From Gluconacetobacter diazotrophicus PA1 5 (GTDB taxonomy: Bacteria; Pseudomonadota; Alphaproteobacteria; Acetobacterales; Acetobacteraceae): a stretch of 64,000 bases of DNA. The stretch is from the NCBI RefSeq assembly GCF_000021325.1, contig NC_011365.1, positions 1,522,501-1,586,500 on the forward strand. Direction: 5' to 3'. Under the pieces are notes generated by a model. It was not told the DNA's origin and searched no databases. It saw nothing but the letters and a program-made list of their open reading frames with translations. Both the position numbers and the translations under genes were made by a program. Positions 37,101 through 44,670 of the stretch are shown here, piece by piece; positions within the stretch are counted from its first letter, which is position 1; every line of letters begins with the position of its first letter.

Positions 37101-37546
37101 CCCATGATGGCGATGCGCTGCGCCGCGCGGGCATGCGGGCCCAGCAGGCTGACATAGGGGTTGATCGTCACCTGCAGCAGCGACAGGCCGGCGCCGATGA
37201 CCCCCAGCCCGGCCAGCGCGCCGGGATACCAGCGCGCGGTCACGCATTCGCCGAACAGCGCCGTCCCGCCCGCCATCACCATCAGCGAGACCGCCATGCC
37301 GGCTTTCAGCCCGGTGCGGCGCGCCAGCAGGGTGGCGGGAATGGGAAACACGAAATAGGCCAGGTAGAAACAGGCCGGAACCAGGAACGCCGCGACATCG
37401 CTGAGGTTGAAGGCAAGCTGCACGAAGGTGATCAGCGGCCCATTGAGCCAGGTGACGAAGCCGATGCTGAAGAACAGGATCGCCATGATGACGATCGGGC
37501 GCCAGCCATGGGCGCCGGCCGGACTGGTCACGGACGGGGTCGTCAA
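34124..37546 (-). CDS. Fusion of MFS sugar permease and GH20 beta-N-acetylhexosaminidase
   Basis: One uninterrupted 1140-residue frame. Residues 1-420 are a FucP/GluP/NagP-type MFS permease (FFSIGFVTWLNGPLI, NPYVSLLGP, about 12 segments). Residues 437-458 form an extra hydrophobic segment ending in QARAAA, like a kept signal peptide. Residues 465-1140 are a GH20 hexosaminidase: an N-terminal accessory domain (about 465-590), then a TIM barrel with RGIMIDVSRHFM, LHLHLGDSQGFR and the catalytic pair D748-E749 in HAGGDEV. With 12 segments the permease ends in the cytoplasm, so segment 13 would place the enzyme in the periplasm. Predicted role: release GlcNAc from chito-oligosaccharide or glycan ends and import it. 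The start is TTG with AAGGA 8 bases upstream. Confidence 0.93.
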   Translation of the reverse strand: MTTPSVTSPAGAHGWRPIVIMAILFFSIGFVTWLNGPLITFVQLAFNLSDVAAFLVPACFYLAYFVFPIPATLLARRTGLKAGMAVSLMVMAGGTALFGECVTARWYPGALAGLGVIGAGLSLLQVTINPYVSLLGPHARAAQRIAIMGTANKCAGIVAPLVFAGLVMRDIGGIAAQVRAAPSAAARDAVLARFTHAVHAPYLAMAVLLLGLAVWILRARLPSIAIGREDTADAAGHAEGPARGGVPLLCLGVFSTFLYVGVEVMAGDAIGMYGRGFGLSLDVTKYFTALTLAAMMAGYLAGMAVVPRLVSQLQYMGLSCGLGLVLCGAAWVSSGLVSVLCVALLGFANAMIMPALFPVVMRMMDRHADRAAALLVMAFSGGAVLPQVFVHLAQTRGAHAAFVLVAAPSYLVILAYVGLMRRRTAIAGPGAGGGMAGGVAAAALGAVLAVALPAGQARAAAPALMPLPASAHYSGQTLSLANGLAVQWDHAPTPLLRRAADRLRARLDRLAGRVLPADDHAAGAAMLRVRYGADPSFLALGEKEQYHLAVRPDGITLDAAGPAGVLDGFATLAQLAAQGPQGPVLMQADIDDRPRFPWRGIMIDVSRHFMRIETLHRQIDAMEQVKLNVLHLHLGDSQGFRVESRLFPGLQRQGSHGQFYTQAQIRDLVAYAADRGVRIMPEFDTPGHALAILLAYPALAAQPVDPAMADPDDAALNPTLDATLHFVTQLYGEMGRLFPDRYFHAGGDEVQAEQWTRNPKITAFMKAHGFADTASLQAAFTARVQSVLARQGKIMVGWDEVSAAPIPKSVVVEAWRSSKFIGTATRAGHPVVVSAGYYLDLLNPAEQHYRVDPLDVQASGLTRAQADIKRVTMGPLVDAFTLDPALPPLDAAQKKLVLGGEAPLWSELVTDETLDARLWPRAAAIAERFWSQPQTRDVDDMDRRLAEVANRLEVTGLQARANAYRMQARMAPADPGAVACLMGAVMPVRNYALNSFVRRSGQVRFDELAEIASPDPIAAMRFNALAARFAAGDRGVAEALRAQLGAWAACGDRFATVAQGVGALEQGLPVARDIAALARIGLAALSGPLDDAQRRDAVARIAADQAVVESFAGVVRTHGVKPPPAGLLVAILPGIRSLMG

Positions 37547-37682
37547 GAGGCTGTTCCTTCCGGCGGCGAAAGATGGGACGTCACGATGACGATAGCACGC
37601 CCCGCCGAATGGCCCAGATGCCTTCCGCCATCAGCACCGGTGTAGGTCCGGAAACGCGCGCCGGATCGCCACCAGCGCGCGT

Positions 37683-38318
37683 TTACGGACCGACGCTGCG
37701 GGCGGCGAGCACGACGGCCATGACCATCATCACCGCCGCCACCATGCTGTCCAGCACCCGCCAGGCGGCGGGACGGGCGAAGACCGGCCCCAGCAGCCGC
37801 GCGCCGTAGCCCAGCACCACGAACCACAGCGCGCTGGCCGTGGCGGCCCCGGCGACGAACAGCGGCCGCGCCCCGCCGGGCAGGGCCCCGCCGACCGCCC
37901 CCATCAGCAGCACCGTATCCAGATAGACATGCGGGTTGAGGTAGGTGAACGCCGCCGCCCGGCCCATCGTCCCGGCCAGCGTATCCGGCCCTTCCGCGCC
38001 GCCGGTCACCAGCGCGCCGGGTGCCAGCGCGCGACGCGCCGCGCTGATCCCGTACCAGGACAGGAACACCGCGCCGCCCAGGGACATCCCCCAGGTCAGT
38101 TGCCGGACCAGCCCCGGCAGCGTGTGCAGCAGCATGCCGATGCCCGCCACCCCGGCCGAGACCAGCAGCAGGTCGGACAGGGCGCAGAACGCCACCACGG
38201 GCGCGACGTGCCGTTGGCGCAGCCCCTGGCGCAGGACGAAGATATTCTGGGCACCGACGGCGACGATCAGGGCGGCGGCCAGGCCGAAGCCGCTGGCAAA
38301 GCTGGAAGCGAAAAACAT
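37683..38318 (-). CDS. LysE/ArgO-type amino acid exporter
   Basis: A 211-residue membrane protein with about six hydrophobic segments. It matches the LysE/ArgO family that exports basic amino acids: GFGLAAALIVAVGAQNIFVLRQGL at the start and AAAFTYLNPHVYLDTVLLMG in the middle are its hallmarks. These exporters are usually controlled by an ArgP/LysG regulator. Such a regulator does occur nearby (39931), but one unrelated gene lies between them. The fusion permease gene lies downstream on the same strand after 136 bases. Confidence 0.92.
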   Translation of the reverse strand: MFFASSFASGFGLAAALIVAVGAQNIFVLRQGLRQRHVAPVVAFCALSDLLLVSAGVAGIGMLLHTLPGLVRQLTWGMSLGGAVFLSWYGISAARRALAPGALVTGGAEGPDTLAGTMGRAAAFTYLNPHVYLDTVLLMGAVGGALPGGARPLFVAGAATASALWFVVLGYGARLLGPVFARPAAWRVLDSMVAAVMMVMAVVLAARSVGP

Positions 38319-38471
38319 GGCGCTTCCATGCCGGGCGGAGGGAGCACAGACCAGCTTAAGTTTCTATCCCCGATTAAGGAGATCTAAATTAAAAACCGGA
38401 GGACCCTTCAAAACACGACGGCCGCCGCGTAGGCTCCCGCCCCTGGGTTCATCACCGGCGGGGGCGACGTC

Positions 38472-39926
38472 ATGCATCGGAACAGGCCGTCCATCCTGCC
38501 CCTGTCATTGTGCGCGTCCGGGGAAGAAGGCGACGTCCTGCAGCAGGCGGGACGATTGGAGGAATCGGAACAGGCCTATCTGCGCGACCTGGCGAAACGT
38601 CCCGACGATGCGCGCCTGCTGATCAATTACGGCAGCCTGCTCTGCTCGCTGGGCCAGTACCAGAGGGCCCACGACATTCTCATCCATGCGATCCGGCTGG
38701 CACCGGACCTGCCCGAAGGGTGGGGAAATCTCGGCTGTGCCCTGATCTACATGCAGCAATATCAGAACGCGGTCGCCGTCCTGCAAAGCGGCCTGGAGCG
38801 CAAGCCGGTCCTGCCGGTCGCCTTCAGCAATTTGGGCGTCGCACTGGACAGGCTGGGCCGCCACGACATGGCCCAGATCTTTCACCGCGAAGCGATCCGG
38901 CTGCTGCCGGACGATGCGAGGCGCCACAGCAACTATGCCATATCCCTTCTGGCACAGGGGAAATACCCCGAAGGCTTCAGGGAATATGAATGGCGCTGGA
39001 CCACGCTGGACATGCGCGCGCACCGCCCGGCCACGCCGCAATGGCAGGGCGAGCCGTTCGACGGAAAAACCCTGCTGATCCATACCGAAGGCGGCTTCGG
39101 GGACATGATCCAGTTTTCCCGTTTCATCCCGCTCGCCGCCCGCCGGGGCGGCCGGGTCGTGACCGGCGTGCGCAGGGAACTGCTGTCGCTGCTGCGGGAT
39201 TCATTTCCCGGCCTGACCTTCGTCCCCCACGACGAACCCGCGCCGCGTCACGACCTGCACTGTTCGGTGCTGAGCCTGCCCCATGCGCTGGGTATCGCAA
39301 TGGCCGACATTCCCGCCGCGTCGGGCTTCCTGCGCGCCGACCCGCGCAAGGTGCGGCACTGGGCGGCACGGCTTGGCGCGGAGGGTCCCGCCCCGGCCGG
39401 ACCGACCCGCCCGGTGCGGATCGGGCTGGTCTGGGCGGGTGCCCCGCATCGCGGGGTGCGGGAATACGAGCAGATCGACAAACGCCGTTCGACGGACCTT
39501 GCGACCTTCGCACCGTTTGCCGCCGTATCGGCCGATTTCGTGTTCTACAGCCTGCAGATCGGGAACCGGGCCGACCAGGCGCGCACGCCGCCGCCCGGCA
39601 TGGTCCTGATCGACCATACCGGCCTGCTTCATGAGTTCAGCGACACGGCCGCCCTGGTCGCCAACCTGGACCTGGTGATCGCCGTCGATACGTCCACGGT
39701 CCATCTCGCCGCCGGATTGGGCAAGCCCGCCTGGATGCTGTCCCGCTTCGACCAGTGCTGGCGCTGGCTGTCCGGCCGGACGGATTCCCCCTGGTACGAC
39801 AGCCTGCACGTCTTCCGCCAGAGCCAGCCCGGCGACTGGTCCGGGCCGGTGCGGGACATCACCGCCGCGCTGCATGCGCTGGCCGAGGCGCGTCATGCCG
39901 CCCCGTCCGCGATCGGGAGGATCTAG
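38472..39926 (+). CDS. TPR protein with a C-terminal glycosyltransferase-like domain
   Basis: A 484-residue protein. Residues 20-165 contain about four tetratricopeptide units (LEESEQAYLRDLAKRPDDARLL, then YQRAHDILIHAIRLAPDLPEGW, and so on). From about 190 on there is a GT-B half resembling heptosyltransferase/GT9-like domains: LLIHTEGGFGDMIQFSRF, RIGLVWAGAPHR and AVDTSTVHLAAGLGKPAWML. Such TPR-glycosyltransferase proteins are common in acetic acid bacteria and may modify proteins or polysaccharides, though substrates are not established. It separates a LysE exporter from its probable regulator. Confidence 0.88.
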   Translation: MHRNRPSILPLSLCASGEEGDVLQQAGRLEESEQAYLRDLAKRPDDARLLINYGSLLCSLGQYQRAHDILIHAIRLAPDLPEGWGNLGCALIYMQQYQNAVAVLQSGLERKPVLPVAFSNLGVALDRLGRHDMAQIFHREAIRLLPDDARRHSNYAISLLAQGKYPEGFREYEWRWTTLDMRAHRPATPQWQGEPFDGKTLLIHTEGGFGDMIQFSRFIPLAARRGGRVVTGVRRELLSLLRDSFPGLTFVPHDEPAPRHDLHCSVLSLPHALGIAMADIPAASGFLRADPRKVRHWAARLGAEGPAPAGPTRPVRIGLVWAGAPHRGVREYEQIDKRRSTDLATFAPFAAVSADFVFYSLQIGNRADQARTPPPGMVLIDHTGLLHEFSDTAALVANLDLVIAVDTSTVHLAAGLGKPAWMLSRFDQCWRWLSGRTDSPWYDSLHVFRQSQPGDWSGPVRDITAALHALAEARHAAPSAIGRI

Positions 39927-39930
39927 ATCC

Positions 39931-40833
39931 ATGCTGGACTATGCCGCGCTGTCGGCCGTGGCCTCGGTCGCGCGCGAGGGCAGTTTCGAGCGCGCGGCCA
40001 GCGCGCTGGGGGTGACGCCGTCCGCCGTGTCGCAGCGCGTGCGGGCGCTGGAGGACCGGCTGGGCGCGATCCTGATCGTACGGGGCCAGCCCTGCACCCC
40101 GACCGCGATCGGCGCGCGCCTGTGCGCGCATGTGGACCGGGTGCGCCTGCTGGAAGGCGAGATGGCATCCGCGCTGCCGGCCCTGGCGGGCCAGGGGGCC
40201 GAGGCCGGGCCGCCGACCATCCGCGTCGCGGTCAATGCCGACAGCCTGGCCACCTGGTTCATCCCCGCCGTCGCGTCCTTCGCCGGCCGGGGCGACCGGC
40301 TGGTCGACCTGGTCATCGCGGGCGAGGACCATACCGCCGAACGGCTGCGATCGGGCGATGTCCTGGCCGCCGTCACTACCGACCGCACCCCCGTCCAGGG
40401 ATGCCGGACGGTGCCGCTGGGTGCCCTGCGCTACGCGGCGGCGGCGTCCCCGTCCTTCATGGCGGCGTGGTTCGCGGGCGGCGTGGATGCGGCGGCGCTG
40501 GCCCGCGCCCCGGTCCTGCGGTTCGATCGCCGGGACCACCTGCACGAACGATGGGCCCGCGCGGCGCTGGGAACCGCCCCGGACGCGCCGACCCACTGGA
40601 TTCCCTCGGCCCACGGGTTCGTCGATGCGGCGCTGGCCGGCCTGGGCTGGTGCGTGAACCCGCTTCCGATGGTGGCGGAGCACCTGGCCGCCGGCCGCCT
40701 GGTCGGCCTGGCGGCGGGACGATACCTGGACGTGCCGCTCTACTGGCAGCATGCGCGCATCGGCACGCGGCTGCTGGACGCGCTGACCCGCGACGTGGTC
40801 GCGGCGGCGGCGCGCGGCCTGCTGGACGGGTAG
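39931..40833 (+). CDS. LysR-family regulator of the ArgP/LysG type
   Basis: A 300-residue LysR-type activator. The N-terminal winged helix (YAALSAVASVAREGSFERAA and on) and ALGVTPSAVSQRVRALEDRLG match the ArgP/IciA/LysG subgroup, as do VAVNADSLATWF and WIPSAHGFVDAALAGLGW in the effector domain. These regulators switch on LysE/ArgO exporters in response to lysine or arginine. A LysE exporter lies 1.6 kb away on the other strand. GGAGG precedes the ATG, and the MocR gene follows after only 3 bases, so the two are probably cotranscribed. Confidence 0.92.
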   Translation: MLDYAALSAVASVAREGSFERAASALGVTPSAVSQRVRALEDRLGAILIVRGQPCTPTAIGARLCAHVDRVRLLEGEMASALPALAGQGAEAGPPTIRVAVNADSLATWFIPAVASFAGRGDRLVDLVIAGEDHTAERLRSGDVLAAVTTDRTPVQGCRTVPLGALRYAAAASPSFMAAWFAGGVDAAALARAPVLRFDRRDHLHERWARAALGTAPDAPTHWIPSAHGFVDAALAGLGWCVNPLPMVAEHLAAGRLVGLAAGRYLDVPLYWQHARIGTRLLDALTRDVVAAAARGLLDG

Positions 40834-40836
40834 ACG

Positions 40837-42231
40837 ATGCGCCACCATTCGCCCTGGACGCCCCACCTGGCCGAGGGCGCGCAATCACCGGCCGAACGAC
40901 TGGCCGAGGCGCTTGGCGGCGATATCCTGTCGGGCAGCCTGAAGGTCGATGACCGGCTGCCGGCGCATCGCGACCTGGCCTGGCGGCTGGGAATCGGCGT
41001 CGGGTCGGTCACGCGGGCCTATGCCATCCTGGAACGGCGCGGACTGGTCCGGAGCGTCCATGGCCGGGGCACCTTCGTCGCCGCGCGCCCGGACCAGGCC
41101 AGCGACCAGATCGACCTGGCGACCAACATGCCGCCGCCCATGTTCAGCGACAGGGCGCTGGCCCGCACGCTCAACCGGCTGGCCCGCACCATCGACCCCA
41201 GATTGTTCAACATCTATCCGCCCGTCGCCGGGCATCTGGAACACCGCCGCATCATGGCGCGCTGGCTGGCGGCGCTGGGAACCGAGGCCGAGCCCGAACG
41301 GCTGCTGCTGACCAGCGGGGCGCAGCAGGCACTGAACGTGGCCCTGACCGTCGCGCGGCCCCATGTCGGCTATGCCGTGACCGAGGCGCAGACCTATCCC
41401 GGCATGCTGGGCGTGATGCGCCAGGCCGGCCTGGAGATCGAATCCGTGGCCATGGACGCCCAGGGCATGCTTCCCGCGTCGCTCGAGGCCGTGCTGACCC
41501 GCCGGCGGCACCAGCGCGCCGTCGTCTACCTGACGCCCACCATGCAGAATCCGACATCCGCGACCATGGAGACGGCGCGGCGGCAGGACATCGCGCGCCT
41601 CTGCCGGCGGGCGGATGCGCTGGTGATCGAGGACGGCGTGTATGTCCGCGAGCGCGATCCCGCGCGGCCGTCGCTGCTTGACCTGGCGCCGGAGCGGACC
41701 TTTCACGTCAGCAGCCTGTCGAAGATCCTCAGTCCGGGACTGCGTATCGGCGTGCTGATTCCCCCGCCCCGCCACGCCGGGGCGTGCCTGCCCGCGCTTC
41801 TGGCGTCCTCGCTGATGATCGCCCCCCTGTCCTACGCGATGATGGCGCAATGGATGCAGGACGGCACGGCCGAGAGCGTCCGCACATCCCTGCACGCCGA
41901 GGCGATTCGCCGTCAGGACCTGGCGGTTTCCATCCTGGGGGAGTGGATGGCCGCCCCCACCTATCACGCCTTTCATGCCTGGCTGCCGATGCCGGCCGCC
42001 CAGGCGGAAGAGATGGTCGGGCGCGCGCGGATGCTGGGCGTTTCCCTGCCCGGCCCGCATACGTTCAGCAGCGGCGATGCGGCCGCACGCACGGCAGGCG
42101 GCGGGACGGGCGTCCGGCTTGCCCTGGGAAGCGTCACGTTTCGTACCCTTCCCGAAGCCCTGCGGCGCGTCCGGCAGGCCTGTGACCTGTCACAGGCAAA
42201 AGTGTCACGTGACACTATAGCGATATCCTGA
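40837..42231 (+). CDS. MocR-type GntR regulator with aminotransferase domain
   Basis: A 464-residue regulator with an N-terminal GntR winged helix (residues 20-85, including LPAHRDLAWRLGIGVGSVTRAYAILERRGL) and a class I aminotransferase-like PLP domain. The PLP Lys is in HVSSLSKILSPGLRIG and the cofactor Asp in DALVIEDGVYV. MocR proteins use PLP or a PLP adduct as effector and usually regulate a neighbouring pathway. The last 50 bases of this gene contain two palindromes that could be its operator for the operon starting at 42287. Target assignment is an inference from position. Confidence 0.93.
   Translation: MRHHSPWTPHLAEGAQSPAERLAEALGGDILSGSLKVDDRLPAHRDLAWRLGIGVGSVTRAYAILERRGLVRSVHGRGTFVAARPDQASDQIDLATNMPPPMFSDRALARTLNRLARTIDPRLFNIYPPVAGHLEHRRIMARWLAALGTEAEPERLLLTSGAQQALNVALTVARPHVGYAVTEAQTYPGMLGVMRQAGLEIESVAMDAQGMLPASLEAVLTRRRHQRAVVYLTPTMQNPTSATMETARRQDIARLCRRADALVIEDGVYVRERDPARPSLLDLAPERTFHVSSLSKILSPGLRIGVLIPPPRHAGACLPALLASSLMIAPLSYAMMAQWMQDGTAESVRTSLHAEAIRRQDLAVSILGEWMAAPTYHAFHAWLPMPAAQAEEMVGRARMLGVSLPGPHTFSSGDAAARTAGGGTGVRLALGSVTFRTLPEALRRVRQACDLSQAKVSRDTIAIS
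42178..42216. promoter_or_regulatory. Two adjacent perfect palindromes, candidate operators of the Tm-1 operon
   Basis: The first is GCCTGTGAC, CT, GTCACAGGC (42178-42197, 9-bp arms). The second is AGTGTCACGTGACACT (42201-42216), a perfect 16-bp palindrome. Both share the core GTGAC/GTCAC. An extra AGTGTC half lies at 42233-42238, 32 bases from the first AGTGTC. They lie within the 3' end of the MocR gene and 70-110 bases before the operon's first start codon, a good distance for control of its promoter. Confidence 0.6.
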
Positions 42232-42286
42232 AAGTGTCCCCCGCGGTTAGGGTTGCGCCGTTCGCACACACGGTCGGAGACCCGCC

Positions 42287-42604
42287 ATGCCCGATGATCC
42301 GCAAGGCCCCGTGACGATCGTCGCGACGTTCCATATCCAGGACGAGCACGCGGAGGAGGTCCTGGCTGCGATCGCCGCCTGCATCAGGGCGTCACGGCAG
42401 GAAGCCGCCAATCTGTCCTATACCTGCCGCCGGGACATCCATGATCCGCTGCATCTGGTCTTCGTGGAACAATGGAAAAGCCTTGCCGCGATCGAGGACC
42501 ATGAAAGGCAGCCCCATTTCCTGGCGATGAAGGCGATGTTCGACCAGGGCAAGGCCGGCCCGCTGAGCGTCACCCTGCTGCAGGACGTGCCGGCCCTGGC
42601 CTGA
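42287..42604 (+). CDS. Small ABM-domain monooxygenase-like protein
   Basis: A 105-residue ferredoxin-like alpha/beta-barrel protein of the antibiotic-biosynthesis-monooxygenase (ABM) family, which oxidises quinol-type substrates without a cofactor or processes small aldehydes. It has the family pattern VTIVATFHIQDEHAEEVLAA, then SYTCRRDIHDPLHLVFVEQWKS and HERQPHFLAM, with the typical EQW segment. First gene of a five-gene cluster; GGAG stands 7 bases before the start. Substrate unknown. Confidence 0.88.
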   Translation: MPDDPQGPVTIVATFHIQDEHAEEVLAAIAACIRASRQEAANLSYTCRRDIHDPLHLVFVEQWKSLAAIEDHERQPHFLAMKAMFDQGKAGPLSVTLLQDVPALA

Positions 42605-42618
42605 GAATGGGGGAGATC

Positions 42619-43839
42619 ATGATCCCGTCCGTCTATCTTCTGGGAACGGCGGATACCAAGTTCGCGGAACTGGACTATCTGCGATCGGTCCTGACCGGAC
42701 GGGGCGTCGGCAGCCATATCGTGGATGTCGGCACCCGCGAGGACCCGTGCGCCGCCGACATCACCGCGCGACAGGTGGCGGCCTGCCACCCCGATGGCGC
42801 TGCCGCGGTCTTCTGCGGCGAGCGCGGGCGCGCCATCGCGGCGATGTCCGAGGCGCTGCGGCGTTTCCTGCCGGGCCGCGCCGACCTGGCCGGCGTGATC
42901 GCGATCGGCGGCTCCGGCGGCACGGCCCTTGTCGCGCCGGCCCTGCAGGACCTGCCGATCGGCCTGCCCAAGATCCTGGTTTCCACCGTCGCATCGGGAA
43001 ACGTGGCGCCCTATGTGGGCGAATCCGATCTGTCCATGGTCTATTCGGTCGTCGACCTTCAGGGGCTGAACCGTATTTCGCGCACCATCCTGGCCAACGC
43101 CGCCAACGCCATGGCGGGCATGGTGCTGCACCCCGCGCCGCATGATGCCGGCACGCGTCCGGCGGTGGGCATCACCATGTTCGGCGTCACCACACCCTGC
43201 GTTACGGAGGCGATGCATATCCTGACAGGGGATTTCGAATGTCTTGTCTTCCACGCCACCGGAACCGGCGGGCGGTCGATGGAACGGCTTGTGCGCCAGG
43301 GCATGATCGGCGGCGTGCTCGACATCACCACCACCGAGTTCTGCGATTTCGTCGCGGGCGGCATCTTCCCCTGCGAGGCCGGGCGCCTGGATGCCGTCGC
43401 CGCGACCGGTGTGCCCTATGTCGGAAGCTGCGGCGGGCTGGACATGGTCAATTTCGGCGCCCGGGATACGGTGCCGGACCGGTATCGCGACCGGGTTTTC
43501 GTGCAGCATAATCCGTTCATCACGCTGATGCGCACGACGGCCGAGGAATGCGGGCAGATGGGACGCCTGATCGGCGCGCGCCTCAACCGCTGCCACGGGC
43601 CCGTGCGCTTCTATTATCCGGAAAAGGGCTTTTCCCAGCTCGATCGTCCTGGTCAGCCCTTTCACGATCCGGCGGCGGACGCGGCCTTCCGCGACGCGCT
43701 GGCGTCCACGCTGGAACAGACCGATCGGCGGCGTTTCATCAGCCTGCCGCTTGCCCTGAACGACCCGGCCTTCGCCCAGGCCATGGTCACGGAATTCCGC
43801 ACCCTTTTCGAGGAGAGTCATCCCTATGCCCCGCATTGA
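42619..43839 (+). CDS. Tm-1-like ATP-binding protein (UPF0261)
   Basis: A 406-residue protein matching the N-terminal domain of tomato Tm-1 and the bacterial UPF0261 family: [19 protein letters not shown] at the start, [12 protein letters not shown] near residue 95, [14 protein letters not shown] around 210 and [15 protein letters not shown] near 275. The plant protein binds ATP; the bacterial enzymes have no settled activity. In plants and fungi this domain is fused to the PEP-hydrolase-type TIM barrel that is encoded here by the very next gene, overlapping by 14 bases. So the two probably act as a complex. An ATG at 42607 is an alternative start; the GGGGGAG between favours 42619. Confidence 0.9.
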   Translation: MIPSVYLLGTADTKFAELDYLRSVLTGRGVGSHIVDVGTREDPCAADITARQVAACHPDGAAAVFCGERGRAIAAMSEALRRFLPGRADLAGVIAIGGSGGTALVAPALQDLPIGLPKILVSTVASGNVAPYVGESDLSMVYSVVDLQGLNRISRTILANAANAMAGMVLHPAPHDAGTRPAVGITMFGVTTPCVTEAMHILTGDFECLVFHATGTGGRSMERLVRQGMIGGVLDITTTEFCDFVAGGIFPCEAGRLDAVAATGVPYVGSCGGLDMVNFGARDTVPDRYRDRVFVQHNPFITLMRTTAEECGQMGRLIGARLNRCHGPVRFYYPEKGFSQLDRPGQPFHDPAADAAFRDALASTLEQTDRRRFISLPLALNDPAFAQAMVTEFRTLFEESHPYAPH

Positions 43840-44656
43840 ACGCAGCACCATCCTTGCCCGCCTGCACAGGATGATCGACGACCGCAAGCCGATCATCGGC
43901 GGCGGCGCGGGGACCGGCCTGTCCGCCAAGTGCGAGGCGGCCGGCGGCATCGACCTGATCGTCATCTACAATTCCGGCCGTTACCGCATGGCCGGGCGCG
44001 GATCGCTGGCCGGCGTCCTGGCCTATGGCAACGCCAACCAGATCGTCATGGACATGGCACGCGAGGTCCTGCCCGTCGTCCCGAACACGCCGGTCCTGGC
44101 CGGGGTAAACGGCACCGATCCGTTCGTGGATTTCGACGTGTTCCTGGACGACATAAGCCGCGTCGGGTTTTCGGGTATCCAGAATTTTCCCACGGTCGGC
44201 CTGATCGACGGAAACTTCCGCAAGAACCTGGAAGAAACCGGCATGAGCTACAGCCTGGAGGTCGATGTCGTCGCCCGCGCGCGCAGGAAGGACATGCTGA
44301 CGACGCCCTATGTCTTCGACGTGGCGCAGGCGAAGGACATGGCCGGGGCCGGGGCCGATATCCTGGTCGCCCATATGGGGCTGACGACGGGCGGCAGCAT
44401 CGGGGCCGAGACGGCCTTCACGCTCGAGGATTCCATAAAGCTGATCAACGAGATCACGGACGCCGCGAAAACCGTGCGCGACGACGTGATCGTGCTGTGT
44501 CATGGCGGCCCGATCGCGATGCCGGCCGATGCGCAGAAGGTGCTGGACGCCTGCCCGGACTGCCACGGCTTCTACGGTGCATCCAGCATGGAACGCCTGC
44601 CCGCCGAAACGGCACTGGTCGAACAGACCCGGACATTCAAGGCCATGACGCGCTAG
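43826..44656 (+). CDS. PEP-hydrolase-family TIM-barrel enzyme (Tm-1 C-terminal partner)
   Basis: A 276-residue TIM barrel of the phosphoenolpyruvate hydrolase-like family. Hallmarks: [19 protein letters not shown] near residue 22, [20 protein letters not shown] at 45-65, [20 protein letters not shown] around 115-128 and an end region with [10 protein letters not shown]. It matches the C-terminal half of plant Tm-1. GAGGAG precedes the start, which lies inside the Tm-1-like gene's 3' end. The presence of both halves in one operon, as separate polypeptides, indicates a conserved two-part enzyme of unknown reaction. Confidence 0.9.
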   Translation: MPRIERSTILARLHRMIDDRKPIIGGGAGTGLSAKCEAAGGIDLIVIYNSGRYRMAGRGSLAGVLAYGNANQIVMDMAREVLPVVPNTPVLAGVNGTDPFVDFDVFLDDISRVGFSGIQNFPTVGLIDGNFRKNLEETGMSYSLEVDVVARARRKDMLTTPYVFDVAQAKDMAGAGADILVAHMGLTTGGSIGAETAFTLEDSIKLINEITDAAKTVRDDVIVLCHGGPIAMPADAQKVLDACPDCHGFYGASSMERLPAETALVEQTRTFKAMTR

Positions 44657-44670
44657 AAGAGGAGCCAGAC

